From Mantamonas sphyraenae (Eukaryota > CRuMs > Mantamonadidae), in the NCBI GenBank assembly GCA_026936335.1, contig JAPMXV010000004.1, positions 1 to 64,000 on the forward strand: a stretch of DNA of 64,000 nucleotides, given 5' to 3'. Below are positions 9,293-18,700 of the stretch, in pieces (position 1 is the stretch's first letter; every line of letters starts with the position of its first letter). The position numbers were made by a program, and so were the translations under genes. A model generated the notes under the pieces. The model ran no database searches, had not been told where the DNA came from, and worked only from the letters and a program-made list of their open reading frames with translations.

Positions 9293-10228
9293 TCACTCCA
9301 GCCACCTCAGCACTCCTCTCACAATCTCTGCTTCCCCCAGCCCCATCAACACCAGCATTTCCGCACGTTCCCGCCGCCGCCACACCCTCACCACTTCTGC
9401 ATGCCCCGCCTCCTCTGCCAGCTCCAACGCAGCCGGGTCCATCCTCGCCCCGTGCTCCAGCAGCACTTCCATTGCCTCCACCTGGCCCTCCTTGCACGCC
9501 CCCTTTAACGCCGTCATTTGGTCACACCGCGGCCCGTAGAAACGCGTTCCGTCCACACTCGGCCCCAGCGTCAGCAGCGAACGCAGCCCGTCCACGTTCC
9601 CTTCCTCCGCCGCCGCCACAAACACATCCAGACACGCCCTGTTCCGCTCCACTGCGCTCTGCACCCTGCGCCGTGCCGCACGGCTCATCCCCTTGTTCCC
9701 ATCCAACCCCAGCAGCAGAAGCGCCCGGTTCTTCTCAAACGCTCCAAACAGCGCCTCCGCTCCCACGTCCGTCAGCCCGTTGCCAAACAAATACAGCTGC
9801 TGCAACGTGCGGTTCTCTTCCAGAGCACGTGCAATCCTCTTGGCTCCCTCGTCCCCCACCTTGTTGTCACTCGCCCGCAGCACTTTCAGCGTCGAACAGC
9901 CGAGAAGCGCTGCCACCCCGGCTCCTCCCAACCGGTTCCGGTCCACAAACACCTGCTCCACGCTCGTCTCTCCTCGCATGCTCTCTGCCAGTGTCCGTGC
10001 CCCCTCCTTCGTAAGCTTGTTTCCGTCCACACTCACCACCTTGACGTCTCGCCGCCCGCTCACAAACGCCCCGACAAACGTCGCCGCCAAATCGGACAGG
10101 CCCGTCCGCAGCAGATACAGCCTCTCCACGCGCTGTCCACTCGCCTCCACCTCGTCCAGCACCACCTGCACTCCCTCGTCCCCCAGCACCTCCCCACTCA
10201 AGTCTACCTCGCACTCAAGGCTCGACAT
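9293..10228 (-). CDS. Second LRR protein with ankyrin-like tail
   Basis: 311 residues from ATG at 10228 (MSSLECEVDLSG). Residues about 20-200 are ribonuclease-inhibitor-type leucine-rich repeats, more diverged than in the gene at 4111-5712; one of the clearest is NRTLQQLYLFGNGLTDVGAE. The tail (about 205-311) holds ankyrin-like helices (VFVAAAEEGNVDGLRSLLTL; GQVEAMEVLLEHGARMDP). Domain order is the same as in the other LRR gene, so the two are probably ancient paralogues. No ATPase, membrane or signal segments are visible. The EAPP gene ends 12 bp away in convergent orientation, and the divergent TMEM243-like start is only 44 bp away. Function beyond protein binding cannot be assigned. Confidence 0.85.
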   Translation of the reverse strand: MSSLECEVDLSGEVLGDEGVQVVLDEVEASGQRVERLYLLRTGLSDLAATFVGAFVSGRRDVKVVSVDGNKLTKEGARTLAESMRGETSVEQVFVDRNRLGGAGVAALLGCSTLKVLRASDNKVGDEGAKRIARALEENRTLQQLYLFGNGLTDVGAEALFGAFEKNRALLLLGLDGNKGMSRAARRRVQSAVERNRACLDVFVAAAEEGNVDGLRSLLTLGPSVDGTRFYGPRCDQMTALKGACKEGQVEAMEVLLEHGARMDPAALELAEEAGHAEVVRVWRRRERAEMLVLMGLGEAEIVRGVLRWLE

Positions 10229-10272
10229 CTCTTTGCCTCCACCGGCGCCTCCAGCGAATCTCAAAAAACACC
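10229..10272. promoter_or_regulatory. Short bidirectional promoter region
   Basis: Only 44 bp separate the minus-strand LRR start codon (10228) from the plus-strand TMEM243-like start codon (10273). Both genes must be transcribed from this interval or from within each other's 5' portion. No TATA element is evident. Inferred from gene layout only. Confidence 0.35.
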
Positions 10273-11382
10273 ATGGACCAGCCCCTGTTTGGAGAAGAAA
10301 AGAAAAAGGCACGTGCTTATTCCCCCCTCCCCTCCCCTTTCACCCTCCCTCCTCCTCCCCCCTTCCTACCCCCCTCCTACCGTCCCCAACCCCCCCCCCC
10401 CCCGCATTCACTCTCTGCCGCCCCACACCTTCTGCCACCTCCCACACATCCCCTCGGCCCTCACCTACCCTCTCTCTCCTCTCCTAACCCGCTTGCTCCT
10501 CTACCCCGTCGCCCTGTCCGCTCTGTGCATCCGTTCTCCCGCAGACAAAGTACACCAAGCTTGCCGTGTACTTCCTCCTCACGGCTTTCGTCCTCGTACG
10601 TCCCGTCCTTCCATGCGCCCGACCTCCCCGCTCCCACACACATCCTCCTTGCCCGTCTATGTCCTCCTCCCCGTCCTTTTCCTCCAATCAATCCGTCCTC
10701 TCCCCCCGCTCCCCACCTCCTGCCCATCACTCGGCCCGCCCTCCCGTCCACTACGCTCCCCCCTCCCCCCATCCCTCACACACGTCCTCCTCCCGCCCGT
10801 CTCCAGGAAACCATCATTGTGGCCATTATCAAGGGCCTCGATGAGCAGGGCCACTGGTACCACTTCTTCATGGCCGCCATTGTCCTCCTCAACCTCGGAT
10901 CCTTTGTCCTCCTCGTACGTCGTCCCGTCCACCCGTCTCCACCCACAAACACACAAACACCTCCCTCTACTCACACCCCATTCTGCACACAGGTCCGCTG
11001 GTGGAACCGCGGCGACCTCGACGAAAAGTTTGTCCGTCTCATCGCCCTCCTCGGCTTCATCACCCTCGTTTCATGTGTCGCTGCGCAATTCTACCTTTTC
11101 CAGCCTCCCCCCGCCAGCGATTCCTGGTACGTTGCCCTTCTCCCTGCCGCTACACCTTCCCCGCATCCTCCCTCGGCCCCACCTCAACCCCGTCCTCCCG
11201 CACCCCCGTCCTCTCGTCCTCTACCCATGCTGACCCCAATCCCACTTTGCCATCTGCCCCACAGCAAACAAGGACTTTTCCGCGGCACCGACAGCCGCTG
11301 CTTTCCCACCTGCCCCACCGACTTTTGCCTCAACCTCCGCTCCGGCTCCTGCTTCAACTGCACCATCGTCACCCAGCAATAG
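10273..11382 (+). CDS. TMEM243: TMEM243-like small membrane protein (five exons)
   Basis: Exons 10273-10308, 10545-10595, 10807-10914, 10993-11126 and 11265-11382 encode 148 residues; all phases close. It begins MDQPLFGEEKKK, matching the RPLFGE motif of TMEM243. Hydrophobic segments follow (LAVYFLLTAFVLETIIVAII; FFMAAIVLLNLGSFVLL; LIALLGFITLVSCVAAQFYL). The cytosolic linker WWNRGDLDEKFVRLI corresponds to the YWYRQGDLEPKFRKLI region of animal TMEM243. The last exon adds a Cys-rich tail not found in the animal protein. The first intron appears to use a GC donor (AAG|GCACGT at 10309), because no GT in the right phase is present; the other introns have GTACGT-type donors. The biochemical role of TMEM243 is unknown. 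Confidence 0.8.
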   Translation: MDQPLFGEEKKKARAYSPLPSPFTLPPPPPFLPPSYRPQPPPPPHSLSAAPHLLPPPTHPLGPHLPSLSSPNPLAPLPRRPVRSVHPFSRRQSTPSLPCTSSSRLSSSYVPSFHAPDLPAPTHILLARLCPPPRPFPPINPSSPPAPHLLPITRPALPSTTLPPPPIPHTRPPPARLQETIIVAIIKGLDEQGHWYHFFMAAIVLLNLGSFVLLVRRPVHPSPPTNTQTPPSTHTPFCTQVRWWNRGDLDEKFVRLIALLGFITLVSCVAAQFYLFQPPPASDSWYVALLPAATPSPHPPSAPPQPRPPAPPSSRPLPMLTPIPLCHLPHSKQGLFRGTDSRCFPTCPTDFCLNLRSGSCFNCTIVTQQ

Positions 11383-11399
11383 ACCCCCAAACCAACACA

Positions 11400-12701
11400 A
11401 TGGCCTTCCCCGTTTCCCTCATCGTCGCCCTCGGTGCTGTGGTCACCCTCGCCCTCGTCTTTGTCCTCTCCACCATCCTTTTTGTCGTCAATTTCGCAAA
11501 GCTCCTCTCAAACAGCGACTCTGCTTCCCCACGCGTCCTCAAAGCCTACCCGTTCATCGTTCTCCTTGTCGCCGTCGTTTTCTTCCGTGTCCTCCCTCCC
11601 CAGGCCGAAAAGGCCATCAACGGCGTCCACGGCGAGCTCATTTCTGTCCGCCCTGACGCCCAGGCCTTTCACAACTCTCTCGACGTCGTCGACATGCACG
11701 CAGACAGCCTCCTGTGGGGCCGCGACCTCAACAAGCGATCCGCTGCCGCGCACGTCGACGTCCCTCGCCTCATCGAAGGCAACGTCGCCGTCCAGGGCTT
11801 CACCATCGTCTCCAAGGTGCCTGCCATCATGAACATGCACAAAAACTCAAACAAGACCGTCGATGGCGTCGCCGTCGTCGCAAGCGCCTCCATGTGGCCA
11901 CTTGACACCCTCCACAACCTCACCAAGCGCGCCGTCTACCAGTGCGACCAGCTCCACAAGTTTGCCAAAGCCAGCAACGGCCGCCTGCGCATCCTCAAGA
12001 CTGCCAACGACCTCACCGAGTACATGACTGCCCGCAACCACCCGGACAACAACCGAAACCTCACCGCCGGCTTCCTCGGCATCGAGGGCGCCCACTGCCT
12101 GTCCAACAACCTCGCCAGCCTCGACCTTCTCTTTGACGCCGGCGTCCGCATGGTTGGCCTCACCCACTTTTTCGACAACGAACTGGGCGGCAGTGCACAT
12201 GGCGAGGAACGCTACGGCCTGACTCAGTTTGGCGTCCAAGTCCTCCGCCGATGCGAGGAGCTTGGCATGCTCGTCGACCTCGCACACGCCAGCCCGGCGG
12301 TCGTCGACGACGTCATTCGCCTCGCCAAGCGCCCCTTTGTCACCTCCCACACAGGTGTCTACGAGACCTGCCCATCTCCACGCAACCTCAAGGACGCGCA
12401 GCTTCGCGGCATCGCAAACAGCGGCGGCATCATCAGCATCGCCTACTTTGACGACGCCATCTGCGGCAAGGATGTCCACAGCATTGTCCGTGCCATCCAA
12501 CACGCCGTGTCTGTCGTCGGGCCCGAGCACGTCAGTCTCGGCTCCGACTTTGACGGCGCCGTGAAAACTCCCTGGGACACCTCCAAGCTCGCCTACATCA
12601 CTCAGGCCCTCATCGACGCAGGCATGGACAAGAACCACATCCGTCTCATCATGGGCCAAAACGCCATTCGCGTCCTGACCCAGGCCCTCCCCCAAAACTA
12701 A
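11400..12701 (+). CDS. Membrane dipeptidase, peptidase family M19
   Basis: 433 residues from ATG at 11400, a single exon starting 17 bp after the TMEM243-like stop. Two N-terminal hydrophobic segments (residues about 5-35 and 48-64) predict a membrane anchor. The catalytic domain has the renal-dipeptidase zinc ligands in order: DMHADSLLW (His, Asp), FLGIEGAHCL (bridging Glu), VDLAHAS (His), SHTGV (His) and the closing GSDFDG. The family hydrolyses dipeptides, including cystinyl-bis-glycine and leukotriene D4, usually outside the cell or in secretory compartments. The N-terminal anchor differs from the GPI-anchored animal enzymes. The length is typical for the family and all metal ligands are present, so activity is expected. 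Confidence 0.9.
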   Translation: MAFPVSLIVALGAVVTLALVFVLSTILFVVNFAKLLSNSDSASPRVLKAYPFIVLLVAVVFFRVLPPQAEKAINGVHGELISVRPDAQAFHNSLDVVDMHADSLLWGRDLNKRSAAAHVDVPRLIEGNVAVQGFTIVSKVPAIMNMHKNSNKTVDGVAVVASASMWPLDTLHNLTKRAVYQCDQLHKFAKASNGRLRILKTANDLTEYMTARNHPDNNRNLTAGFLGIEGAHCLSNNLASLDLLFDAGVRMVGLTHFFDNELGGSAHGEERYGLTQFGVQVLRRCEELGMLVDLAHASPAVVDDVIRLAKRPFVTSHTGVYETCPSPRNLKDAQLRGIANSGGIISIAYFDDAICGKDVHSIVRAIQHAVSVVGPEHVSLGSDFDGAVKTPWDTSKLAYITQALIDAGMDKNHIRLIMGQNAIRVLTQALPQN

Positions 12702-12743
12702 ACTCCTGCTGCTCCATTCCTCCTCTCTCTCTTCCCTCTTCTC

Positions 12744-13661
12744 TCAATCCTCCGCCCCGCGGATCATCTTCATCAGTTGCGCAATCGTCGCATTCTTGAT
12801 CTCCTTCATCTGCTCCAGCTTGTGCAGCTGGTTCACCAGCCGTTGTTGCTCCCCAGACGTTTTCTGCGACTGCTCCAGCTGCCCTGTTGCAAGCTCCAGC
12901 CGCTGCATCAGATGTTCAATCATCTCATCCTTCAGTTCGTCCCTCATCTTCAGCTCCTCGTTCTGCTGGATCAGCTGCGCCACAATCGACTGCACCTGCG
13001 GGTCGCTCGCGTTCAGCTGATCAACAAGCTCCTCGTCTGCTCCCTCCAGCTCGAATGTCACCTCCTCCCCGCCCTCCTCCCCGTCCTCATCGTCGCTCTC
13101 TGCATCCTGTGCCCGTGCACCCTCCTCCGCCTGCCCCTCCTCTCCTCCCTCTCCCTCCCGCCCGTACGCGCCCTCCCCGTTTTGCATCCTGTTCAGAAAC
13201 GACACCGCGCTGCTCGGCGTCGTCAGGAACGACAGGCCCTGGAACCACGTCTCAAACAGCCGATGCGAGTCTGTCACCACCGTAATCGACCTGTGCACCT
13301 CCCCTTCCGGCAGGCCCCTGTCCAGCACCAGCCGAAACGTCGGCAACGCCTGGTCCCGCGGCGTGCTTTCGCCTAACTCCCCGCGTGTCAGCCTCCCCCC
13401 GTCCTCGCTCTCCCTCGGCCCTCACCACACATGAACAAACCCACCATACTCAATGTGATCCACGTTTGGCAACCACACCTTCAAACTCGTGTTTGCTGCC
13501 GACCGCGTCAGATGCAGATGCGACAGGTCCTCGTCCAGCTGCAACCAGTACGGCACCAGCGACCCGCCATCCTCCAGCAGCATGTATGCCCCTTCCTTCA
13601 TTCTCTCCACTGCCATGCGCAGCCGCAGAAACTTGCGAAATACCGGCGACGGGCTCGACAT
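12744..13661 (-). CDS. PH-like domain plus coiled-coil protein
   Basis: Exons 13445-13661 and 12744-13372 encode 281 residues with a 72-nt intron (donor TATG|GTGGGT, acceptor GTTAG). Residues 1-135 look like a pleckstrin-homology fold: an N-terminal helix (RKFLRLRMAVERMKEGAYML), beta strands (YWLQLDEDLSHLHL; SLKVWLPNVDHIEYG), and a closing helix HRLFETWFQGLSFLT. An acidic Gly/Glu linker follows, then a C-terminal coiled coil (about 200-281) rich in Gln, Glu and Leu. A 33-nt intron removing only the in-frame TGA at 13422 would also keep the frame but seems too short. The protein could bind lipid or partner proteins at membranes; I cannot name an orthologue. The start is 50 bp from the divergent PSME3 start. 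Confidence 0.7.
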
Positions 13662-13711
13662 CGCTCTCCTGCTCTTTCTGCCTCCACCCGCGCGCACACA
13701 CACCCACCACA

Positions 13712-14919
13712 ATGGCCAAAACAACCACACAGTCGCCCGCAAAGCGCCAAAAGGTCGAACAACCTGACGACGCAAAGCCCTCCACGGGCGACGACCAGCC
13801 CGTCAAAAAGACGGTTGCCCAAAAGATCCTCGAGGCCAAGCGCGCCGAGGAGGCCGCCAAGAAAGACCCTCCTTCTCCCAGCGCTTCTTCCGCCTCTTCT
13901 TCTTCCGCCTCCTCTTCCTCCTCCTCCTCCTCCGACGCCTCCAACGGCAAAAAGAAGAAAAAGGGCGCCGAGGTCAAGCTTGATCCGGAAGTTGCCAAGA
14001 AACTGCTCGCCTTCAAGGAAGAAACCGCCAAGCGCGCACACACCGTCATCACAAAGACCATGCCTGCAAAGATTCTCGAGCTCTCCCAACTTGTCGAGGT
14101 GCGTCCCTCCGCCCTTGTCCTCCCTTGCCTTTCCAAAAGACATGCGCCGGCTCCCGCCTTCCGCCTTTCGCCGCTCACCCGCCACACCACCCACACACCC
14201 ACTGCACAACTGCCCCGCAGCAAGCCGAACAGCTCCTTACCGAAGAGCGAGCCCAGGCACGCGAAACAGAAATCATGGCCATGGCTGAAGAGCACCGCCG
14301 CCGTGTCGAAGAGCACGCCGCGCGCAAAGGACGCCTCGGCAAACGCAAGCGCGCAGACACTGCCAGCGAAGAGGCACAGGCCGAAGAGGCCGGCGAGACA
14401 AACAACGACGACGACGACGACGCAAGCGACGCCAGCGACTATGGAGACGTCATCCCGTTCAAGGGCACCGTCAGCAGCAACTCACAGGTCGTCGCCCTCC
14501 TCGGCCTCTTCAAAGAGGAGTGCCTCTCCATGTGCCAAATCCTCAACGTCGTCAAGCTCTGGGCCACCCAGCAGCTGCCCAAGATCGAGGACGGCAACAA
14601 CTTTGGCGTCGGCGTCATCGAAGAGGTTCTCGGCGAGCTTGCACGCGCCGAAGACAGCGCCTACACCGCCCTCGACAGCGTCTCCCGCTACCACCTCAAC
14701 CGTGGCCGCATGGTCAACCTCTATCTCAAGAACCCCCACGTCGAGGACTACCTCCACGCCATCTACGAGATGGACGAGAAGCAGGTCCTCAACGTCCGCT
14801 TCGGCACAAAGGATCTCCGCAACAACCACGCCATCCTCCACGACATGCTCGCCAAGAACATGGACAAGCTCCAAAAGCCTCGTAGCGACAAGGAAACCTA
14901 CTCGGGCATCTTCCTGTGA
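13712..14919 (+). CDS. PSME3: Proteasome activator PA28-gamma (REG-gamma)
   Basis: Exons 13712-14098 and 14221-14919 encode 361 residues. The C-terminal half is a clear PA28 core: VVALLGLFKEECLSMCQILN, the activation-loop signature LPKIEDGNNFGVGVIEE, YPHVEDY-like NPHVEDYLHAIYEMDEK, and the LHDMLAKNMDKLQKPR ending. PA28-gamma forms a ring that caps the 20S proteasome and opens its gate in the nucleus. Residues 1-90 are unusual: a long Lys/Ser-rich extension with a poly-Ser run and KKKKKG clusters that could act as nuclear localisation signals. A second basic/acidic insert (KRKRAD then poly-Asp) sits in the position of the family's homolog-specific loop. The mS23 gene ends 16 bp downstream, convergently. 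Confidence 0.92.
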
Positions 14920-14935
14920 TCCACAAATTCATTCA

Positions 14936-15547
14936 TTACAACCCACCGTCCTCCAAACCCCGCGCAAGCTTCTCCAGTTCGTCCTGCTCCTGCTCGTCCG
15001 CCACCCGTTGCTGACGCGCCAGTCCCAGCTGCCTCTGCTCCGCATCATACAGCTTCTCCAGGATATCCTTTGGCGGCGTCGCTCCGAAATGCACCGCCTG
15101 CGCAATCGCCACCTCGTCTGCCACGCGCGCAAACATCAGGGCTTTCTTGTGCGCCTTGTCGGCCAGTTCGTACGCCTCCTCCTCGCTGTGCCCTGCCTTC
15201 ATCAGCTCCAGTTGCTTCTCCACAAACGCGTACGACGACGGCTTCTTTCCGTCCCCTTCAATCAGCCGAAACACCTCCACCTGCGTCTCCTCGTTCCGCC
15301 GCAGGTACTTCTCGTGCAGACGGTCCTCTTCATACACAATTGCCTCTGGGTTTGCCACACGATACGGCGACGGCGTCGGCGGGATTCGCTTCACCGTCTC
15401 CAACCACTTTGGTTCCCTGCTCCACACCCCTGTGTCCAGCAGACCCTGCACACGCGTCAAAATCGTCCCACGCTTCGACTACACACACACAGGCCGTGTC
15501 AGCCACCATTACACACCCCCCACTCTCTGCCTCGGCCCCCTCCCACA
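14936..15547 (-). CDS. MRPS23: Mitochondrial small ribosomal subunit protein mS23
   Basis: The main exon, 14936-15478, encodes about 180 residues beginning SKRGTILTRVQGLLDTG after an AG acceptor at 15479-15480. The pattern GLLDTGVWSREPKWLETVKRIPP followed by YEEDRLHEKYLR matches mS23/MRPS23 of the mitochondrial ribosome. The C-terminus is a charged helix rich in Glu, Gln and Ala. No in-frame ATG precedes the conserved part, so a very short first exon must supply the start. An ATG at about 15520 followed at once by a GTGGCT donor, or another ATG up to 15547, are candidates. The upper coordinate is therefore approximate. The divergent INTS1 start is about 190 bp away. Confidence 0.78.
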
Positions 15548-15733
15548 TGCGCGAAATCCCGCCACCCGCCCCCTTGTTCCCCTAACCCCTGTCACCACTC
15601 CCTGCCCTTCCATCCTCTCACCACCTCCCCTCCTCTTTCTTCCTTCCCACTTCCTCACCATTCTCGCAATGCTTTGCCCCAACCTCCGCTCCCTCTCACC
15701 AACCCAACCAAAACCCCCGCCAACCCCCACACC

Positions 15734-18700
15734 ATGGATCCCACACAAGACCTCATCGCCGTTGGCAATCCCAACAAACGCAGACGCTCCAGCTCCATCT
15801 CCTCGACCCCCTCCATCCCCGACCAGAAACGCCAGCGCACCTCCACCGGTGGGTCCTCGGCTCCTCCGGCCTTGGCACACATCCAAGCCGTCTCTGCACA
15901 GCTTTCCGACAAGGACCTCGGCCGCTGGCTCGCCTCCCTCTGGGACCACGTCGGCACGGGGCCCACTCCTCGTCGCACCCCATACCTCGCCCTTGTCTAC
16001 CTCCTCAAGACCCGGCCCAAAGCCTTCAGCACCCAGGACTTTCTCAAACACGTCCGCCACGAGCTCTCCAGGCCACACAACTCCTCCCTCGCCTCCCTCG
16101 CCGCAAACATCCTCTACGTCGTCCTCAAGAACAAGTCCTCCTGGCCAGACTTTATTGCCGACGCCTTTGTCAAGGACTCCTTCCACCAGCGCCTCTGGGT
16201 CGACGTCCCGGCCAATGAGCCCTTTGTCCGCCTCGCCACCACCTGTACACACTCCTCCGAAACCCGCTTCCCCAGCGACCACTTCCGCTCCTCCGTCCTC
16301 GCAAAGGTCCGCCAGGAGATGACCCTCGCCCTCGGCCAAAACGCTCTCGCCGGCTCCACCACGGGCAACGAAGCCGCAAAGGTCCTCCGCCAATTCGAAC
16401 ACATCCCTGCCATCCGTGCCCTCGCCACACAATCTCTCTGCTCCCAAATCGACTCCCTCGGACGCGCCACCCTCAAACGCAGCCTCCGCACCGCCTGGCT
16501 CGCCCTTGCAAACGCCCTCAAGCGCCAGGCCCTCCTCCCAGACGACATCCCGCTTGTCAAGCGCCTCCTCGCCCTCAACTACAACCACCAGCACCTGTTT
16601 GACCCCTACAAACAAGCCCTCGCCTCCCTCATGCTCCGCACCGACCTCCGCACCCTCGTCCTCACCCAACTCCTCTCCAACGCTGCAGACACCCTCTGTG
16701 AACAGCGTGCCTCCTCCTCCTCCTCCTCCTCATCTTCCTCCTCCTCTCAACCCTCCCTAACCACTTCCATCAAACTCATCTCCCACGCCATCACCGCCGC
16801 CAGCGAGCCAAACCAACCCGCCACCACCCATCTCGCAGACGCCATCCTCTCCCTCGTCTCCACACACGCTCAAAACGACAACCAAGACTCCCTCCAAGCC
16901 CTCCACGATGTCATCACAACCATCCTTGACCACCTCCACACACAACTCGACCTCCTCGCTTGCGCAGACAGATTGATCTCCGCCACCGCCGCCGACACCC
17001 TCTCTCCGGCCACCTTGCCCCTACTCCTCGACATTTGGACCTCCATCCTCATCGCTGCCGTCCCTCGCTCCCTCCTTGACTCCTCCTCCTCCTCCTCCCA
17101 GCAGCAGCAACAACCATCCCAAGCACGCCAGGCCTCCCATACCTTTCTCCTTCGCCACAGGGACCTGCTGCGCACCCTCGTTCCCTGGTGTGCCTCGTTG
17201 TCACTCCCTCCAGCCACCATTCTGCACCACCTCCGCAAACCCCTCTTCCTCCTCCCACCCTCTGCCTACGCCCACACTCCTGGCTCTACACAAGCGCGCG
17301 CCCTTTCCTTTCTCACCTCTGTCTGTCCCCTCACCGGCGACGTCCTCCTCACCCTCTGTACACTTGCCCACCACGACGACCACTCCAAAGTCCTCCTCCT
17401 CGACATGCTCGATCTCGCCGTCCCCAACTTTGCTCGCCTGCGTCCCCTCTTGCCCATCACCGTCCCCGAATGGTTTGCACCTGACCAAGACGTCCCAGGC
17501 GCCATTTTGGCATGTGTCGCAGGCGAAATCAAGGTCGGCTCACGCTCCCTCTGGCCTCAGGCTCGTGTCTGGCAAGCCATCGAGGCTCTGCTCATCCTCG
17601 GCGCCTGTGCAGGCGAAACCGTAGGTGCACAGGTGTGGCACAATCTCCCCACCGTACGCATCCTTCTCCAAATGGTCCTCAAGCAACGCTACGCCTACAC
17701 ACACGACCAGCTCGACGTCGAGAGCACCCTCGCCGCAGAAGAAGACGAGGCCCGCGTACAGGCTGCCTCGGACGCTCAGAACAAGTCTGACTACATGTGG
17801 ATGGACCGTTCCATGCTTCGCTGCGCTCCGCCAGATGTCCTCGCTCGCATCGAAGCAAACGCACGCAATCTCCGCCTCACCCTCTTTCTCTGCCAATGCC
17901 GCAATCCAGACTTTCTCGTGCGCACCATCGAGCGCGAGGGCTTCCACGAGGCCATTGCCTGGCTCAAGCCCATCATTGCCACCGACCCCGTCATGCTCAG
18001 CGTCCTCCCTCCGCAAAGCCTCTGCGAAATCCTCCTCAACACCGTGCGCCTCCTCGTCCGCGGCCAAGAGGCCGACGTCGGTCTCATCCCGCAGCTCCTC
18101 GCCCGCATCAAGAGTGTCACCCAGCAGGGCGACGTCGACCATGTCCGCGACCTCTTTGCCCTCTTCCTCCGCTCCCTCGCAGACAAGAGCGCAAAGATCT
18201 GCCTCCTCAACATCCTCTACAACCTCAACACCCAGAATTACATGACCGACCGTCTCGGTGGCGCAGAACCCTACGTCTGGCTCAACAACCTCATCACCTT
18301 TACCCGCAGCCAGCCGCAATTCAACGCCATGGCCGCAGAGTGCGTCGTCGACGCCATCTTTCGCGAGTGCGAACCAGAAGTTTTCGTCTACTACCTGGGC
18401 CACCTCACAGGCAGTGCAAACCACGGCCGTCTCACCGTCCATGGCAAAAACACACACGTCTGCATCATCCTCGGCCGCCTTGTACAGCGCCGACGTCAGG
18501 TCTCCCGCATGCTCCTTGGCGACGCTCGCTTCATGGCTGCCTGTGTCGGCATTGTACGCGATGCAATCAACACCATCGGCTACGGTGTTGTCCCTGTCGA
18601 CCAGCTTGACGACGCGCACGCCGTCCTCGAATGTGGCGACAAGCGTCTCCCGTCCGAAGTCTTTCACGCTGCCGTTGCCGTCGTGGCACACGCTGCACGC

